Assembly: GCA_019112875.1 (NCBI GenBank)
Contig: DXIO01000124.1
Coordinates: 1-61,002 of the forward strand
DNA: 61,002 nt
Origin: Candidatus Aquabacterium excrementipullorum
Lineage (GTDB): Bacteria > Pseudomonadota > Gammaproteobacteria > Burkholderiales > Burkholderiaceae_C
Direction of reading: 5' to 3'
Shown here piece after piece: positions 1 to 7,709 of this stretch. Below the pieces are notes generated by a model that saw only the letters and a list, made by a program, of their open reading frames with translations, had not been told where the DNA came from and made no database searches. Position 1 is the first letter of the stretch, and the number at the start of each line of letters is the position of its first letter. The position numbers and the translations under genes are program-made.

Positions 1-2
1 AC

Positions 3-839
3 CAGTATGTGCACGGCCAGATCGGCCGCCGGGGTTTCCTGAACTCGGCCGCCAAGTACTCGGCGGGGGCCGTGGGCGCCGAGCTGCTGCTCTCGCAACT
101 GGCCCCCAACTTCGCCTACGGCCAGCAGGTCAAGCCGGCCGACCCGCGCATCAAGGCCGAGTATGTCGAGATCCCCTCGCCTCAGGGCTACGGCAAGGTG
201 CGCGGCTACCTGGTCAAGCCAGCCAAGGCCAGCGGCAAGCTGCCCACCGTGCTTGTGGTGCACGAGAACCGCGGCCTGAACCCGCACATCGAGGACATCG
301 CCCGCCGCGTGGCGCTGGACAACTTCATCGCCTTCGCGCCCGATGCGCTGTTCCCGCTCGGCGGCTACCCCGGTGACGAGGACAAGGCCCGCGAGCTGTT
401 TCCCAAGCTGGACCAGGTCAAGACCCGTGCCGACTTCATCGCCTCCGCCCATTACCTGAAGGCCCTGCCCGATGGCAATGGCAAGCTGGGCGTGGTGGGC
501 TTTTGCTACGGCGGCGGCATCTCCAACTACCTGGCCACGCAACTGCCCGACCTGAACGCCTCCGTGCCCTTCTACGGTGGCCAGCCCAGCGAAGAAGATG
601 CCGCCCGCATCAAGGCCCCGCTGCTGCTGCAGTACGCCGGCAAGGACGAGCGCATCAACGCCGGCTGGCCCAAGTACGAGGCCGCGCTCAAGAAGGCCGG
701 CGTGCAGTACCAAGCCTACATCTACCCGAACGTCGAGCACGGTTTCAACAACGACACCACGCCCCGCTACGACGAGGCCGCCGCCAAGCTGGCCTGGTCG
801 CGCACGATCGAGTTCTTCAACAAGCACCTTCGCGCCTGA
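3..839 (+). CDS. Dienelactone hydrolase family protein (5' end outside window)
   Basis: The frame is open to the left edge (Tyr and Gln codons precede the first GTG at 9), so the true start probably lies before the window. The visible N-terminus has a twin-arginine-like signal, RRGFLN, followed by a hydrophobic stretch ending near AYG, which suggests Tat export. The rest is an alpha/beta hydrolase of the dienelactone hydrolase family. Numbering from the GTG at 9, the likely triad is Cys166 in GFCYGGG, Asp213 in GKDER and His244 in EHGF, with Glu86 in HENRG as the usual charge partner. Exported members of this family are common in proteobacteria and mostly have no known substrate; I would not assign it to chlorocatechol breakdown, since no ring-cleavage genes are nearby. 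A cytochrome c' gene follows after 52 bases on the same strand. Confidence 0.88.
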   Translation, partial: QYVHGQIGRRGFLNSAAKYSAGAVGAELLLSQLAPNFAYGQQVKPADPRIKAEYVEIPSPQGYGKVRGYLVKPAKASGKLPTVLVVHENRGLNPHIEDIARRVALDNFIAFAPDALFPLGGYPGDEDKARELFPKLDQVKTRADFIASAHYLKALPDGNGKLGVVGFCYGGGISNYLATQLPDLNASVPFYGGQPSEEDAARIKAPLLLQYAGKDERINAGWPKYEAALKKAGVQYQAYIYPNVEHGFNNDTTPRYDEAAAKLAWSRTIEFFNKHLRA

Positions 840-891
840 GCACGCTCGGGTGTCCCCTTGCCGCCCCTTTTTGTCAACCACAGGAAACACG

Positions 892-1374
892 ATGAAACTG
901 CGTCCCCCTTCCTTCCTTGCCTCCACCCTGGCCCTGGCCGTGCTGGCGGTCGCCGCTGGCGGCGCCATCGCCCAGCAGGCGCCAAAGCCTGAAGTGCTGA
1001 TCAAGAGCCGTCAGTCGGCCTTCCAGCTGGTTGCCTTCAACTCCGGTCGGATCAAGTCCAACCTGGAAGGCACCTACAACAAGGACGAGGTGATCAAGGC
1101 TTCCAACACGATCGCCGCCATCGCCAACTCCGGTCTGGGCGCCTTGTTCGCACCCGGCAGTGAAACCGGCAAGGGCTGGCACGACACCAGCGCCAAGCCC
1201 GAGCTGTTCAAGGACCTGAAGAAGTTCGCCGAACTTGGCGGCAGCTTCAGCAAGGAAGCCACCGAGCTGAGCAAGGTGGCCGCCGGTGGCGACGTTGCCG
1301 CCATCAAGGAGCAGTACGCCAAGCTGAGCCGTACCTGCAAGGCTTGCCACGACGATTTCAAGAGCAAGGACTGA
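892..1374 (+). CDS. Cytochrome c' family protein
   Basis: This 160-residue protein has a Sec signal peptide (charged MKLR start, hydrophobic core, cleavage near AIA-QQ) and one haem c site at the extreme C-terminus, CKACH at 149-153. Haem site at the end of a small helical domain is the hallmark of class II cytochromes (cytochrome c'), periplasmic haem proteins that bind NO or carry electrons. The frame stays open for about 100 codons upstream, but that part overlaps the hydrolase gene; the ATG at 892 is chosen because it gives a proper signal peptide and follows an AGGA-type ribosome site in CAGGAAAC. Haem attachment would need the Ccm system encoded in the same window. The secreted lectin-like gene follows after 27 bases. 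Confidence 0.88.
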   Translation: MKLRPPSFLASTLALAVLAVAAGGAIAQQAPKPEVLIKSRQSAFQLVAFNSGRIKSNLEGTYNKDEVIKASNTIAAIANSGLGALFAPGSETGKGWHDTSAKPELFKDLKKFAELGGSFSKEATELSKVAAGGDVAAIKEQYAKLSRTCKACHDDFKSKD

Positions 1375-1401
1375 TCCGGAGCGCCCGGAGGAGACACACG
1401 C

Positions 1402-2121
1402 ATGATGACGAAGATCATCCACCGCGGCGCCACCAGCCTGGGCCTTTGCGCCCTGCTGGTCGGCTCTGCGCTGGCACAGCAAGCCGCGGCACCTGCCGCC
1501 GCCACGGCCCCGAAACCGCCTTTCAGCTTCTTCGTGACCAGCACCGGCCTGGGCAAGGGCGCGGATCTCGGCGGTCTGGCCGGCGCCGATGCGCACTGCC
1601 AGAAGCTGGCCGAAGCCGCGGGCTCAAGCTACAAGGCCTGGCATGCTTATCTGAGCACGCAAGCAGCGAATGGCCAAGCCGCCGTCAACGCCCGCGACCG
1701 CATCGGCCAAGGCCCCTGGGTGAACACCCGTGGCGCCGTGGTGGCCCGCAACGTCTCGCACCTGCACGGCGACACGCTGGACGAAGCCCGCCTGGGCAAC
1801 AACCTCAGCTGGGCCACTGCGTTCACCGAGAAGAACGAGCCGGTCAAGCGCGCGGGCGACCAGCCCAACGAGCACGACATCCTGACAGGCTCCACGCCTG
1901 ATGGCCGAGCCTTCACCGACGCGGCCGACAAGACGTGCAAGAACTGGACGAGCAGCGCTGAAGACGGCTCGGCCCAGGTCGGCCACTTCGACCGCACCGG
2001 CGGCAACAACATCTCCTGGAACTCCACCCACCCGAGCCGGGGCTGCAGCCAGCCCAAGCTGGTGAGCAGTGGCGGCGCAGGCCTGTTGTACTGCTTCGCG
2101 GCCGACGCGACCGCTCGCTGA
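1402..2121 (+). CDS. Secreted lectin-like protein
   Basis: A 239-residue exported protein with a signal peptide ending near ALA-QQ, an Ala/Pro-rich linker to about residue 38, and one compact domain. The domain opens with FFVTSTGLGKGADLGGL and has ADAHCQ, TWxAYLS-like (AWHAYLST), ARDRIGQGPW, LHGD and a late CxNWTSS segment. This pattern matches a family of secreted proteobacterial proteins often labelled lectin or DUF1554-like, related to the C-type-lectin/endostatin fold; the assignment is from memory of the pattern. Four cysteines in the mature part (in AHCQ, KTCKNW, RGCSQP and LYCFA) suggest two disulfides, which fits the disulfide reductase gene downstream. It probably shares a transcript with cytochrome c'. 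Ligand and function are unknown. Confidence 0.7.
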   Translation: MMTKIIHRGATSLGLCALLVGSALAQQAAAPAAATAPKPPFSFFVTSTGLGKGADLGGLAGADAHCQKLAEAAGSSYKAWHAYLSTQAANGQAAVNARDRIGQGPWVNTRGAVVARNVSHLHGDTLDEARLGNNLSWATAFTEKNEPVKRAGDQPNEHDILTGSTPDGRAFTDAADKTCKNWTSSAEDGSAQVGHFDRTGGNNISWNSTHPSRGCSQPKLVSSGGAGLLYCFAADATAR

Positions 2122-2183
2122 AGTCCCTGGGGCTGCCGGGGTTCCTTTCATGGAACTTAACGGCCGCTCCATGCATCATCCAC

Positions 2184-2206
2184 GGGGGCGCCGAACAAGC
2201 GCCCCC
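2184..2206 (+). terminator. Hairpin between lectin-like gene and dsbD-like gene
   Basis: An 8-bp perfect GC stem, GGGGGCGC pairing with GCGCCCCC, encloses a 7-base loop. No T-run follows, so it is at best a weak or Rho-assisted terminator, or an attenuator before the disulfide reductase gene. Confidence 0.3.
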
Positions 2207-2278
2207 GCATGGCCTTTCAAGGCCAGCCTTCTGGCCGATTTCACCGATTCTCTGCGGCCTGTGGGCCGCACCGACCGC

Positions 2279-4516
2279 ATGCGCCACCTGACCGCCTTCA
2301 CCCGACTGACCGCCAACACCCTGCTGGGATTGACCTTGGCCTGGTGCGCGCAGACGGCCATGGCCGCCGCAGTGCCCGAAGCCGACACCGGCCATGTGCG
2401 CGCGAAGCTGGTCGCCTCGACAGGCAGCGTGCATGCCGGCGACCAGGTCACCGTGGGCCTGAACCAGCGCATCATCGAGCACTGGCACACGTACTGGACC
2501 AACCCCGGCGATTCCGGACTCGCCACCACCATCGAGTGGACACTGCCCGCTGGCGCATCCGCTGGCGACATCCAGTGGCCCATTCCCCACCGATTCAAGA
2601 TTGGCCCGGTCACCAACCACGGCTATGAGCGTGAGGTGACGCTGCTCAGCCCGATCACCGTGCCCAAGGATGCACGGCCGGGCAGCAGCTTCCCGATCGA
2701 AGCGAAGGTGAACTGGCTGGTCTGCCAGGACACCTGCATCCCGCAGGAAGTGCACCTCAGCCTGAGCCTGCCTGTGGTCGCGCACGGCCAGCCCACGACA
2801 CCAGGCAGCCCCTTGATCGCACAGGCCCGCGCGCAACTGCCCGTGGCCAGCCCCTGGAAGGTCGAGGCGCAGGCACATGCGCACGGCGTGGCCCTGCGCA
2901 TCCCGGATCCCGCCTTGGGCACATCGCAGGTCAAAGAACTCTGGTTCTATCCCTTGGCCTGGGGCCATGTGGCGCACAACGTCGACCAGACCCGTGAGGC
3001 CGATGCCCAGGGCGTGATCCTGAGGCTGCAAGCCGGCGAAGCGCCCCCCCAGCCCGGACAGGCCCTGGCCGGCGTGCTGGTGGTGACGCAGGCCGATGCC
3101 CAAGGCGGGGAGATCCGCCGTGGTTACGAGGTCAGCGTCACGGTGCCCCCCGGCGGCGCACCAGCGGCCACCGCCAGCCCTGCGCCATCCACCGATGTCG
3201 CGGGTGTCGACAAGCCGCCCGCAGCGGCCACCGATGAAGCGCCGATCGGCCTGGGCCTGGCGCTCGTGCTGGCCTTGCTGGGCGGCCTGGTGCTCAACCT
3301 GATGCCTTGCGTGTTTCCCGTGCTGTCGATCAAGGCGCTGGCCTTGCTCAGCCACAGCGACCAGACACCTCGCCAGGCCCGCCTGCATGGCCTGGCCTAT
3401 ACCGGTGGCGTGCTGGCCAGCTTCGCGCTGCTGGCCGCGCTGCTCGTGGCCGTGAAGGCCGGCGGTGCGCAGGTGGGCTGGGGCTTCCAGTTCCAGTCGC
3501 CGCTGTTCGTGCTGGCCGTGGCCTACCTGATGTTCGCGGTGGGCTTGAGCCTGTCGGGTGTGTTCACCATCGGCGGATCGGTCACCGGTGTCGGTTCATC
3601 GCTGGCCAATCGTTCGGGCTACACGGGCAGCTTCTTCACCGGCGTGCTGGCCACGGTGGTCGCCACGCCTTGCACCGCGCCCTTCATGGGCGGCGCTGTG
3701 GGCTTTGCGCTCACGCAGCCCACGCCCGCGCTGCTGGCCGTGTTCCTGAGCCTGGGCTTCGGGCTGGCCCTGCCTTACCTGCTGCTCAGCACCTGGCCTG
3801 CCCTGCAGCGCTGGCTGCCTCGCCCAGGCCTGTGGATGGAGCGCGTCAAGCAAGCGCTGGCTTTCCCCATGTACGGTGCCGCCGCGTGGCTGGTGTGGGT
3901 GCTGGCCCAGCAGGCCGGCATCGACTCGGTGGCCGCGGCGCTGGGCGGCATGGTGTTGATCGCTTTTGCCGCCTGGGCCTATGACAGCGCACGTGGGGCG
4001 GCTGTCACGCTGGCCCGACGCAGCGGTCTGGGCCTGGCCGGCGTGGCCTTGGTGGTGGCCGTGGTCGGCACCGGCCTGGCCGTGAGGTCGGGCGAGGCCG
4101 CCTCAGGTGGTACGAGCCTGGCAGCCAAGGGCAAGCCCGAAGGCGGCTGGGAGCCCTACTCCGTCGCCAAGTTCGACGCGCTGCGCGCCAAGGGTCAGCC
4201 TGTCTTCCTGAATTTCACCGCGGCCTGGTGCATCACCTGCCTGGTCAATGAGCGTGTCGCGCTGAGCAAGGCCCCTGTGGCAGAGGCCTTCAAGGCCCAG
4301 GGCATCACTTACCTCAAGGGTGACTGGACACGCCAGGACCCGCAAATCAGCCAGGTGCTGGAAAAGTTCGGGCGCAGCGGCGTGCCGCTGTACGTGTACT
4401 ACCCGCAGGGGCTGGACAGCAAACCCGTGGTGCTGCCCCAGATCCTGACGCCCGATCTCGTCGTGGCGGCCGTCAAGGAAGGTGCGCCGGCCGTCACCTC
4501 GTCACTCAACCCCTGA
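2279..4516 (+). CDS. DsbD/ScsB-type thiol:disulfide reductase
   Basis: A 745-residue inner-membrane protein with the three-part DsbD plan, passing electrons from cytoplasmic thioredoxin to periplasmic thiols. After a signal peptide (cleavage near TAMA-AA), the periplasmic N-domain carries C149 and C153 (VCQDTC). A Pro/Ala linker leads to an eight-helix core (about 322-605) with C344 in LMPCVFP and C465 in ATPCTAP. The C-terminal thioredoxin domain has C651 and C654 in AAWCITC. The long N-domain and the order of motifs resemble ScsB-type proteins more than E. coli DsbD. The frame is open further upstream, but the ATG at 2279 gives the only sensible signal peptide. A redoxin follows. Likely clients include the redoxin, CcmG and CcmH encoded nearby (inference). 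Confidence 0.9.
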   Translation: MRHLTAFTRLTANTLLGLTLAWCAQTAMAAAVPEADTGHVRAKLVASTGSVHAGDQVTVGLNQRIIEHWHTYWTNPGDSGLATTIEWTLPAGASAGDIQWPIPHRFKIGPVTNHGYEREVTLLSPITVPKDARPGSSFPIEAKVNWLVCQDTCIPQEVHLSLSLPVVAHGQPTTPGSPLIAQARAQLPVASPWKVEAQAHAHGVALRIPDPALGTSQVKELWFYPLAWGHVAHNVDQTREADAQGVILRLQAGEAPPQPGQALAGVLVVTQADAQGGEIRRGYEVSVTVPPGGAPAATASPAPSTDVAGVDKPPAAATDEAPIGLGLALVLALLGGLVLNLMPCVFPVLSIKALALLSHSDQTPRQARLHGLAYTGGVLASFALLAALLVAVKAGGAQVGWGFQFQSPLFVLAVAYLMFAVGLSLSGVFTIGGSVTGVGSSLANRSGYTGSFFTGVLATVVATPCTAPFMGGAVGFALTQPTPALLAVFLSLGFGLALPYLLLSTWPALQRWLPRPGLWMERVKQALAFPMYGAAAWLVWVLAQQAGIDSVAAALGGMVLIAFAAWAYDSARGAAVTLARRSGLGLAGVALVVAVVGTGLAVRSGEAASGGTSLAAKGKPEGGWEPYSVAKFDALRAKGQPVFLNFTAAWCITCLVNERVALSKAPVAEAFKAQGITYLKGDWTRQDPQISQVLEKFGRSGVPLYVYYPQGLDSKPVVLPQILTPDLVVAAVKEGAPAVTSSLNP

Positions 4517-4533
4517 CCGCTTCTTCAGCGGTC
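4515..4533 (+). terminator. Hairpin over the dsbD-like stop codon
   Basis: GACCGCT and AGCGGTC form a perfect 7-bp stem with a 5-base TCTTC loop. The stem begins inside the TGA stop. It sits 22 bases before the redoxin start and lacks a T-run, so it may tune read-through or protect the upstream message rather than terminate. Confidence 0.35.
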
Positions 4534-4555
4534 GCCGATCCTCAGGAGCTCACCC

Positions 4556-5176
4556 ATGTTGCGTCGCCATTTCTCGAGTGCCCTCGTCGCCGGCCTGGCA
4601 CTGGCCTGCACCTCGCTCACCGCCAACGCCGCCGCCGAGATCGGCCAGCCGGCACCGGCCTTCTCGGCCCAGGGCGCCGACGGCAAGACCATCAGCCTGG
4701 CCGACTACAAGGGCAAGACGGTGGTGCTGGAGTGGACCAACCACGATTGCCCCTTCGTGAAGAAGCACTACGACAGCGGCAACATCCCGCGCCTGCAGGA
4801 GCAAGCCGCCGCCAAGGGCGTGGTGTGGCTGCAGGTGATCTCTTCGGCACCGGGCCAGCAAGGCCAGGTCGACGGCCCGACGGCCCTCAAGGTCAACGGC
4901 TACCGAGAATCCAAGCCGGCCGGCACGGTGCTGGATCCGCAAGGCACGGTGGGCAAGCTGTACGGCGCGCAGACCACGCCGCACATCTTCATCATCGATG
5001 CGCAGGGCAAGCTGGCCTACAAGGGCGGCATCGACAGCATCGCGTCGACCAACCCTTCCGACATCGGCAAGGCCGAGAAGTACGTGGCCAACGCGCTGAC
5101 GGCCATCACCTCGGGCCAGAAGGTGGCTCAGGCCAGCACGCGTCCGTATGGGTGCTCGGTGAAGTACGCGAGCTGA
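4556..5176 (+). CDS. Periplasmic redoxin (AhpC/TSA-thioredoxin-like)
   Basis: A 206-residue exported protein: signal peptide to about residue 26 (ANA-AAE), then a thioredoxin-fold redoxin domain starting IGQPAPAF. The active-site region is WTNHDCPFVKKHY, so there is a single cysteine (C65) rather than a CxxC pair; a second cysteine near residue 200 (PYGCS) could resolve it. The cis-Pro loop is seen as TTPHIFIID. Proteins of this type commonly lie beside DsbD-like genes and are thought to be thiol peroxidases or thiol carriers recycled by them; that role is inferred here. The ATG at 4556 has a CAGGAG ribosome site 8 bases upstream. It is the last gene of the plus-strand cluster and converges on the ccm operon. 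Confidence 0.85.
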   Translation: MLRRHFSSALVAGLALACTSLTANAAAEIGQPAPAFSAQGADGKTISLADYKGKTVVLEWTNHDCPFVKKHYDSGNIPRLQEQAAAKGVVWLQVISSAPGQQGQVDGPTALKVNGYRESKPAGTVLDPQGTVGKLYGAQTTPHIFIIDAQGKLAYKGGIDSIASTNPSDIGKAEKYVANALTAITSGQKVAQASTRPYGCSVKYAS

Positions 5177-5184
5177 TCGCGGCC

Positions 5185-5208
5185 AGGCCCCGCGGACCCC
5201 GCGGGCCT
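5185..5208. terminator. GC-rich hairpin between convergent operons
   Basis: AGGCCCCGCGG and CCGCGGGCCT pair over 10 bp with one bulged C and a 3-base loop. It lies just after the redoxin stop and before the end of the opposing lipoprotein gene, the right place for a shared bidirectional terminator, although no T-run flanks it. Confidence 0.4.
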
Positions 5209-5236
5209 CGTGCAAAAGAGGTCAGCGGGGTTCGCT

Positions 5237-5671
5237 TTATTTCTTCTTGGCGGGCGGCTCTGTCCGCTTCAAGGAGATCACCGGGTAGCGAACGCCCCTG
5301 ATCACCACCGCGTTGAGGCGCCCAAAGCTGCCTGACGGGTCTGTGTCGAAGCCGAGGTTCTCGGTGAACGGCAGGTCGATCGCCGGCGCCTGAAGGCGCG
5401 CCACGTACCATTGCCCGCGCTGGTCTTGCAGCAGCAAGGCCGTGTCACCCGCAGGCTGCCAGTTCTGCACACCACCCTGGTTGGCGAAGGCGATGGTGGT
5501 TTCCTCGCCCACGCCTTGCGGTACGGGCGTGGCGTCGGCTTCCGCTTGCGGGCCGGCGCAAGCGGCCAGCATCGTGGACATGACGATGGCCAGTCCGGCG
5601 TGGCGCCATCGCGCAGCGGGGTCCGGCTTGAATGGGGTGTCGATGTCGGTATCGGCGGTGCCTGCGCTCAC
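5237..5671 (-). CDS. Small lipoprotein, DUF6491-like
   Basis: A roughly 144-residue protein with a lipoprotein signal: basic RWRHAG, hydrophobic LAIVMSTM, then lipobox LAAC. The mature part has the pattern NWQP-DTALLLQ-QWYVARL-DLPFTENLGFD, which resembles the DUF6491 family of unknown function. Start choice: the first GTG at 5677 directly abuts the AAGGAG ribosome site (5682-5677), whereas the second GTG at 5671 sits 5 bases after it, so the second is preferred. That ribosome site is formed by the last codons of ccmI, whose stop lies between, so translation is probably coupled to ccmI. No role in cytochrome biogenesis is known; its place at the end of the ccm operon is the only hint. Confidence 0.7.
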   Translation of the reverse strand: MSAGTADTDIDTPFKPDPAARWRHAGLAIVMSTMLAACAGPQAEADATPVPQGVGEETTIAFANQGGVQNWQPAGDTALLLQDQRGQWYVARLQAPAIDLPFTENLGFDTDPSGSFGRLNAVVIRGVRYPVISLKRTEPPAKKK

Positions 5672-5673
5672 GG

Positions 5674-6603
5674 TCACTCCTTGCCCCTGTCCAGGGTTGC
5701 CTTGCCATCCTGCAACGCGCGTGCCTTGTCGATGCTGGCGCCGATCGAACGGGCCATTTCGGAGTCGGGCGGCACCTGGGTCAGCAGGCGCTGCCAGGGC
5801 TTCACGGCGTTGGCGTAATCCTTGCGCTCGAACGCGGCGCTGCCCGCCAAGGCCAGCGCCTGCAGGTTGTCCGGGTCCAGTGCCAAGGCGCGCTGGATCA
5901 GCTTTTCAGGCTCGCCGATCAAGGTCTCGCCCTGCGTCATGCCCAGCACCACGGCGTAGTCGGCCAGCAGTTCAGGCGTTTCGGGCACCAGCTTGAGCAG
6001 CTTCGCGTAGGCCGCTGCGGCATCGCCGAAGCGGCGCAAGGTCTCGTACGAGCGGATCAGCATGCGCCAGCCTTCCGGATCGTCGGGCTTGTCGGCCAGG
6101 CGCTTGGCCAGGCGGTCGACCATGCCCTGGACCTGCTCGGCCGTCATGGTGCCATCGGGGCCAGCGGCGAAGGGGGCCGATGGCGCGCCGGGCTGCGCAG
6201 CAGGCGCTGGGGCCAAGCGGTTCGCGGCGTCAAGCGCCGCCGGTGTCCCGGCCACCTGGTACAGGCCTACTGCGATGGCACCCACCACCAGGGCCACGGC
6301 CGCGGCGGTCCAGGGCTGGCGAGCCGGGCCAGCCAACGCCGCATGGGCCGGTGTCTCGCGGACATCCTCGACCACCCGCCGCACAAGGTCTTGCCGCGCG
6401 GCCTCATAGGCCTGTTGCGGCAAGGCACCGCTGCGCAGATCGGCGTCCAGCTCGCCTTGCTGCGCACGCAGCACATCGAGGTTCAGGTCATCGACCTGGG
6501 GTGATCGGCCAGCCGATGACACCCGCGTGCGCAACAAGGGCGGCAGCACGAAAAGCAAAGCAAGGGTCAGCAAGCCCGTCGCGGACAACCAGAAACCACT
6601 CAT
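5674..6603 (-). CDS. ccmI: Cytochrome c maturation protein CcmI (CycH)
   Basis: A 309-residue membrane protein. It has an N-terminal helix (about 5-24), a cytoplasmic loop rich in coiled-coil-like LRAQQGELDADL, a second helix near 98-116, then a periplasmic domain with TPR-like repeats (PEGWRMLIRSYETLRRFGDAAAAY and two further units). CcmI binds the C-terminus of apocytochrome c and delivers it to the CcmF-CcmH haem ligation complex. It overlaps the end of ccmH by 4 bases (ATGA), so the two are translationally coupled. This bipartite form, fused rather than split into separate genes, is normal for betaproteobacteria. Confidence 0.92.
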   Translation of the reverse strand: MSGFWLSATGLLTLALLFVLPPLLRTRVSSAGRSPQVDDLNLDVLRAQQGELDADLRSGALPQQAYEAARQDLVRRVVEDVRETPAHAALAGPARQPWTAAAVALVVGAIAVGLYQVAGTPAALDAANRLAPAPAAQPGAPSAPFAAGPDGTMTAEQVQGMVDRLAKRLADKPDDPEGWRMLIRSYETLRRFGDAAAAYAKLLKLVPETPELLADYAVVLGMTQGETLIGEPEKLIQRALALDPDNLQALALAGSAAFERKDYANAVKPWQRLLTQVPPDSEMARSIGASIDKARALQDGKATLDRGKE

Positions 6604-7139
6604 CGTGCGCTCTCCTCGCCGCGCAGGGGCGCCTGGGCCAACAACTGGGCAGCACGCTGCAGATCCGCCTCGGGCGTGAGGGCTTCAGGCGATTCGGCGG
6701 CCACGCGACGGACACGCAGACGGCGCCATAGCACCCACAAGCCCACCAGCAAGAGCGCGAAGGGGCCGAACCACAGGCCCCATGTCTGCGCCTTCACGGG
6801 TGGGCGGTAGAGGACGAAATCGCCGTAGCGCTGCACCATGTAGTCGATCACCTGCTCGTCGCTCCAGCCCTGTATCAGCTTCTCGCGCACCTGGTGCTTG
6901 AGGTCCATCGCCAGATCGGCATGCGAATCGGCGATGCTCTGGTTCTGGCACACCAGGCAGCGCAACTGCTCGGTGAGGTGGGTGACGCGTTCATCGACCT
7001 GGGCCTGCCAGGCGGCGGGCGCCGAGGCGGGAGCAGCCTGGGTCCACGAGGCCTGCATCAAGCCCCAGGCGGACCATGCGAACAGCCAGCCCAGCCAGCC
7101 GGCCATCATCCAGGCGGACTTGCGGGAAGCATCACGCAC
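6600..7139 (-). CDS. ccmH: Cytochrome c maturation thiol reductase CcmH
   Basis: A 179-residue protein with an N-terminal hydrophobic segment (11-30), a periplasmic three-helix domain containing the redox pair C61 and C64 in RCLVCQNQSIADS, and a C-terminal membrane helix (about 123-140) followed by a basic tail. CcmH reduces or holds the haem-binding CxxCH thiols of apocytochrome c before CcmF attaches haem; it is recharged by CcmG. The LRCxxCQNQ motif is diagnostic. Its start overlaps the end of ccmG by 8 bases and its end overlaps ccmI by 4. Confidence 0.94.
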   Translation of the reverse strand: MRDASRKSAWMMAGWLGWLFAWSAWGLMQASWTQAAPASAPAAWQAQVDERVTHLTEQLRCLVCQNQSIADSHADLAMDLKHQVREKLIQGWSDEQVIDYMVQRYGDFVLYRPPVKAQTWGLWFGPFALLLVGLWVLWRRLRVRRVAAESPEALTPEADLQRAAQLLAQAPLRGEESAR

Positions 7140-7659
7140 GGTTGAGCTCCTTGATCAGGGGCAGCAGCTTGTCCTTGACCTGTTCACGCGTGAGCGGGCC
7201 GGTGAACTTGAACCGGATCACGCCCTGCTTGTCGATGACGAAGGTCTCGGGCACGCCATACACGCCGTAGTCGATGCCCACGCGGCCATCCGCATCGAAG
7301 GCCACGTGGTGATACGGATTGCCGAAGCGGTCGAGCCACTGGCGGCCTTTTTCGCGGTCGTCCTTGTAATCCAGGCCGACGATGGGCACGCCAGCATCGC
7401 GTGACAGGTCCAGCAAAACCGGGTGCTCTTCACGGCAGGAGGCGCACCACGAGGCCCATACATTGAGCAGCCAGACCTTGCCGCGCAGATCGGCCGGACT
7501 GATGAGGGCATCAGGCGCCTCAAGACGGGACAGTTGGAAAGCCGGCGCTGGCTTGCCGATGAAAGGCGAAGGAATCTCCTGCGGTTTGAGCTTGAGGCCC
7601 ACGCCCAGCAAGGCCAGCAAGACGGCGAAGATGCCCAGGGGCCAGAGAAAGCGGGTCAT
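7132..7659 (-). CDS. ccmG: Cytochrome c maturation thioredoxin CcmG/DsbE
   Basis: A 175-residue membrane-anchored periplasmic thioredoxin: signal anchor at 4-22, then GKPAPAF typical of DsbE, and active site WCASC (C72, C75) in NVWASWCASCREEH. The cis-Pro region is seen as VYGVPETFVID. It reduces CcmH and apocytochrome c, using electrons from CcdA or a DsbD-like protein; the DsbD-like gene at 2.3-4.5 kb is a plausible donor. The E. coli active site reads WCPTC, so the Ala in place of Pro is a variant that may shift redox potential. A 50-base gap separates it from ccmF. Confidence 0.93.
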   Translation of the reverse strand: MTRFLWPLGIFAVLLALLGVGLKLKPQEIPSPFIGKPAPAFQLSRLEAPDALISPADLRGKVWLLNVWASWCASCREEHPVLLDLSRDAGVPIVGLDYKDDREKGRQWLDRFGNPYHHVAFDADGRVGIDYGVYGVPETFVIDKQGVIRFKFTGPLTREQVKDKLLPLIKELNRA

Positions 7660-7709
7660 GCGTTCGGTAATGCGTTTTGCGTGAGTGCGAGAGATTGGCT
7701 TGGTGGCGC

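Noticed and set aside
3..839. Chlorocatechol-pathway dienelactone hydrolase
   Set aside because: The exported form and absence of ring-cleavage or muconate genes nearby argue against that specific role.
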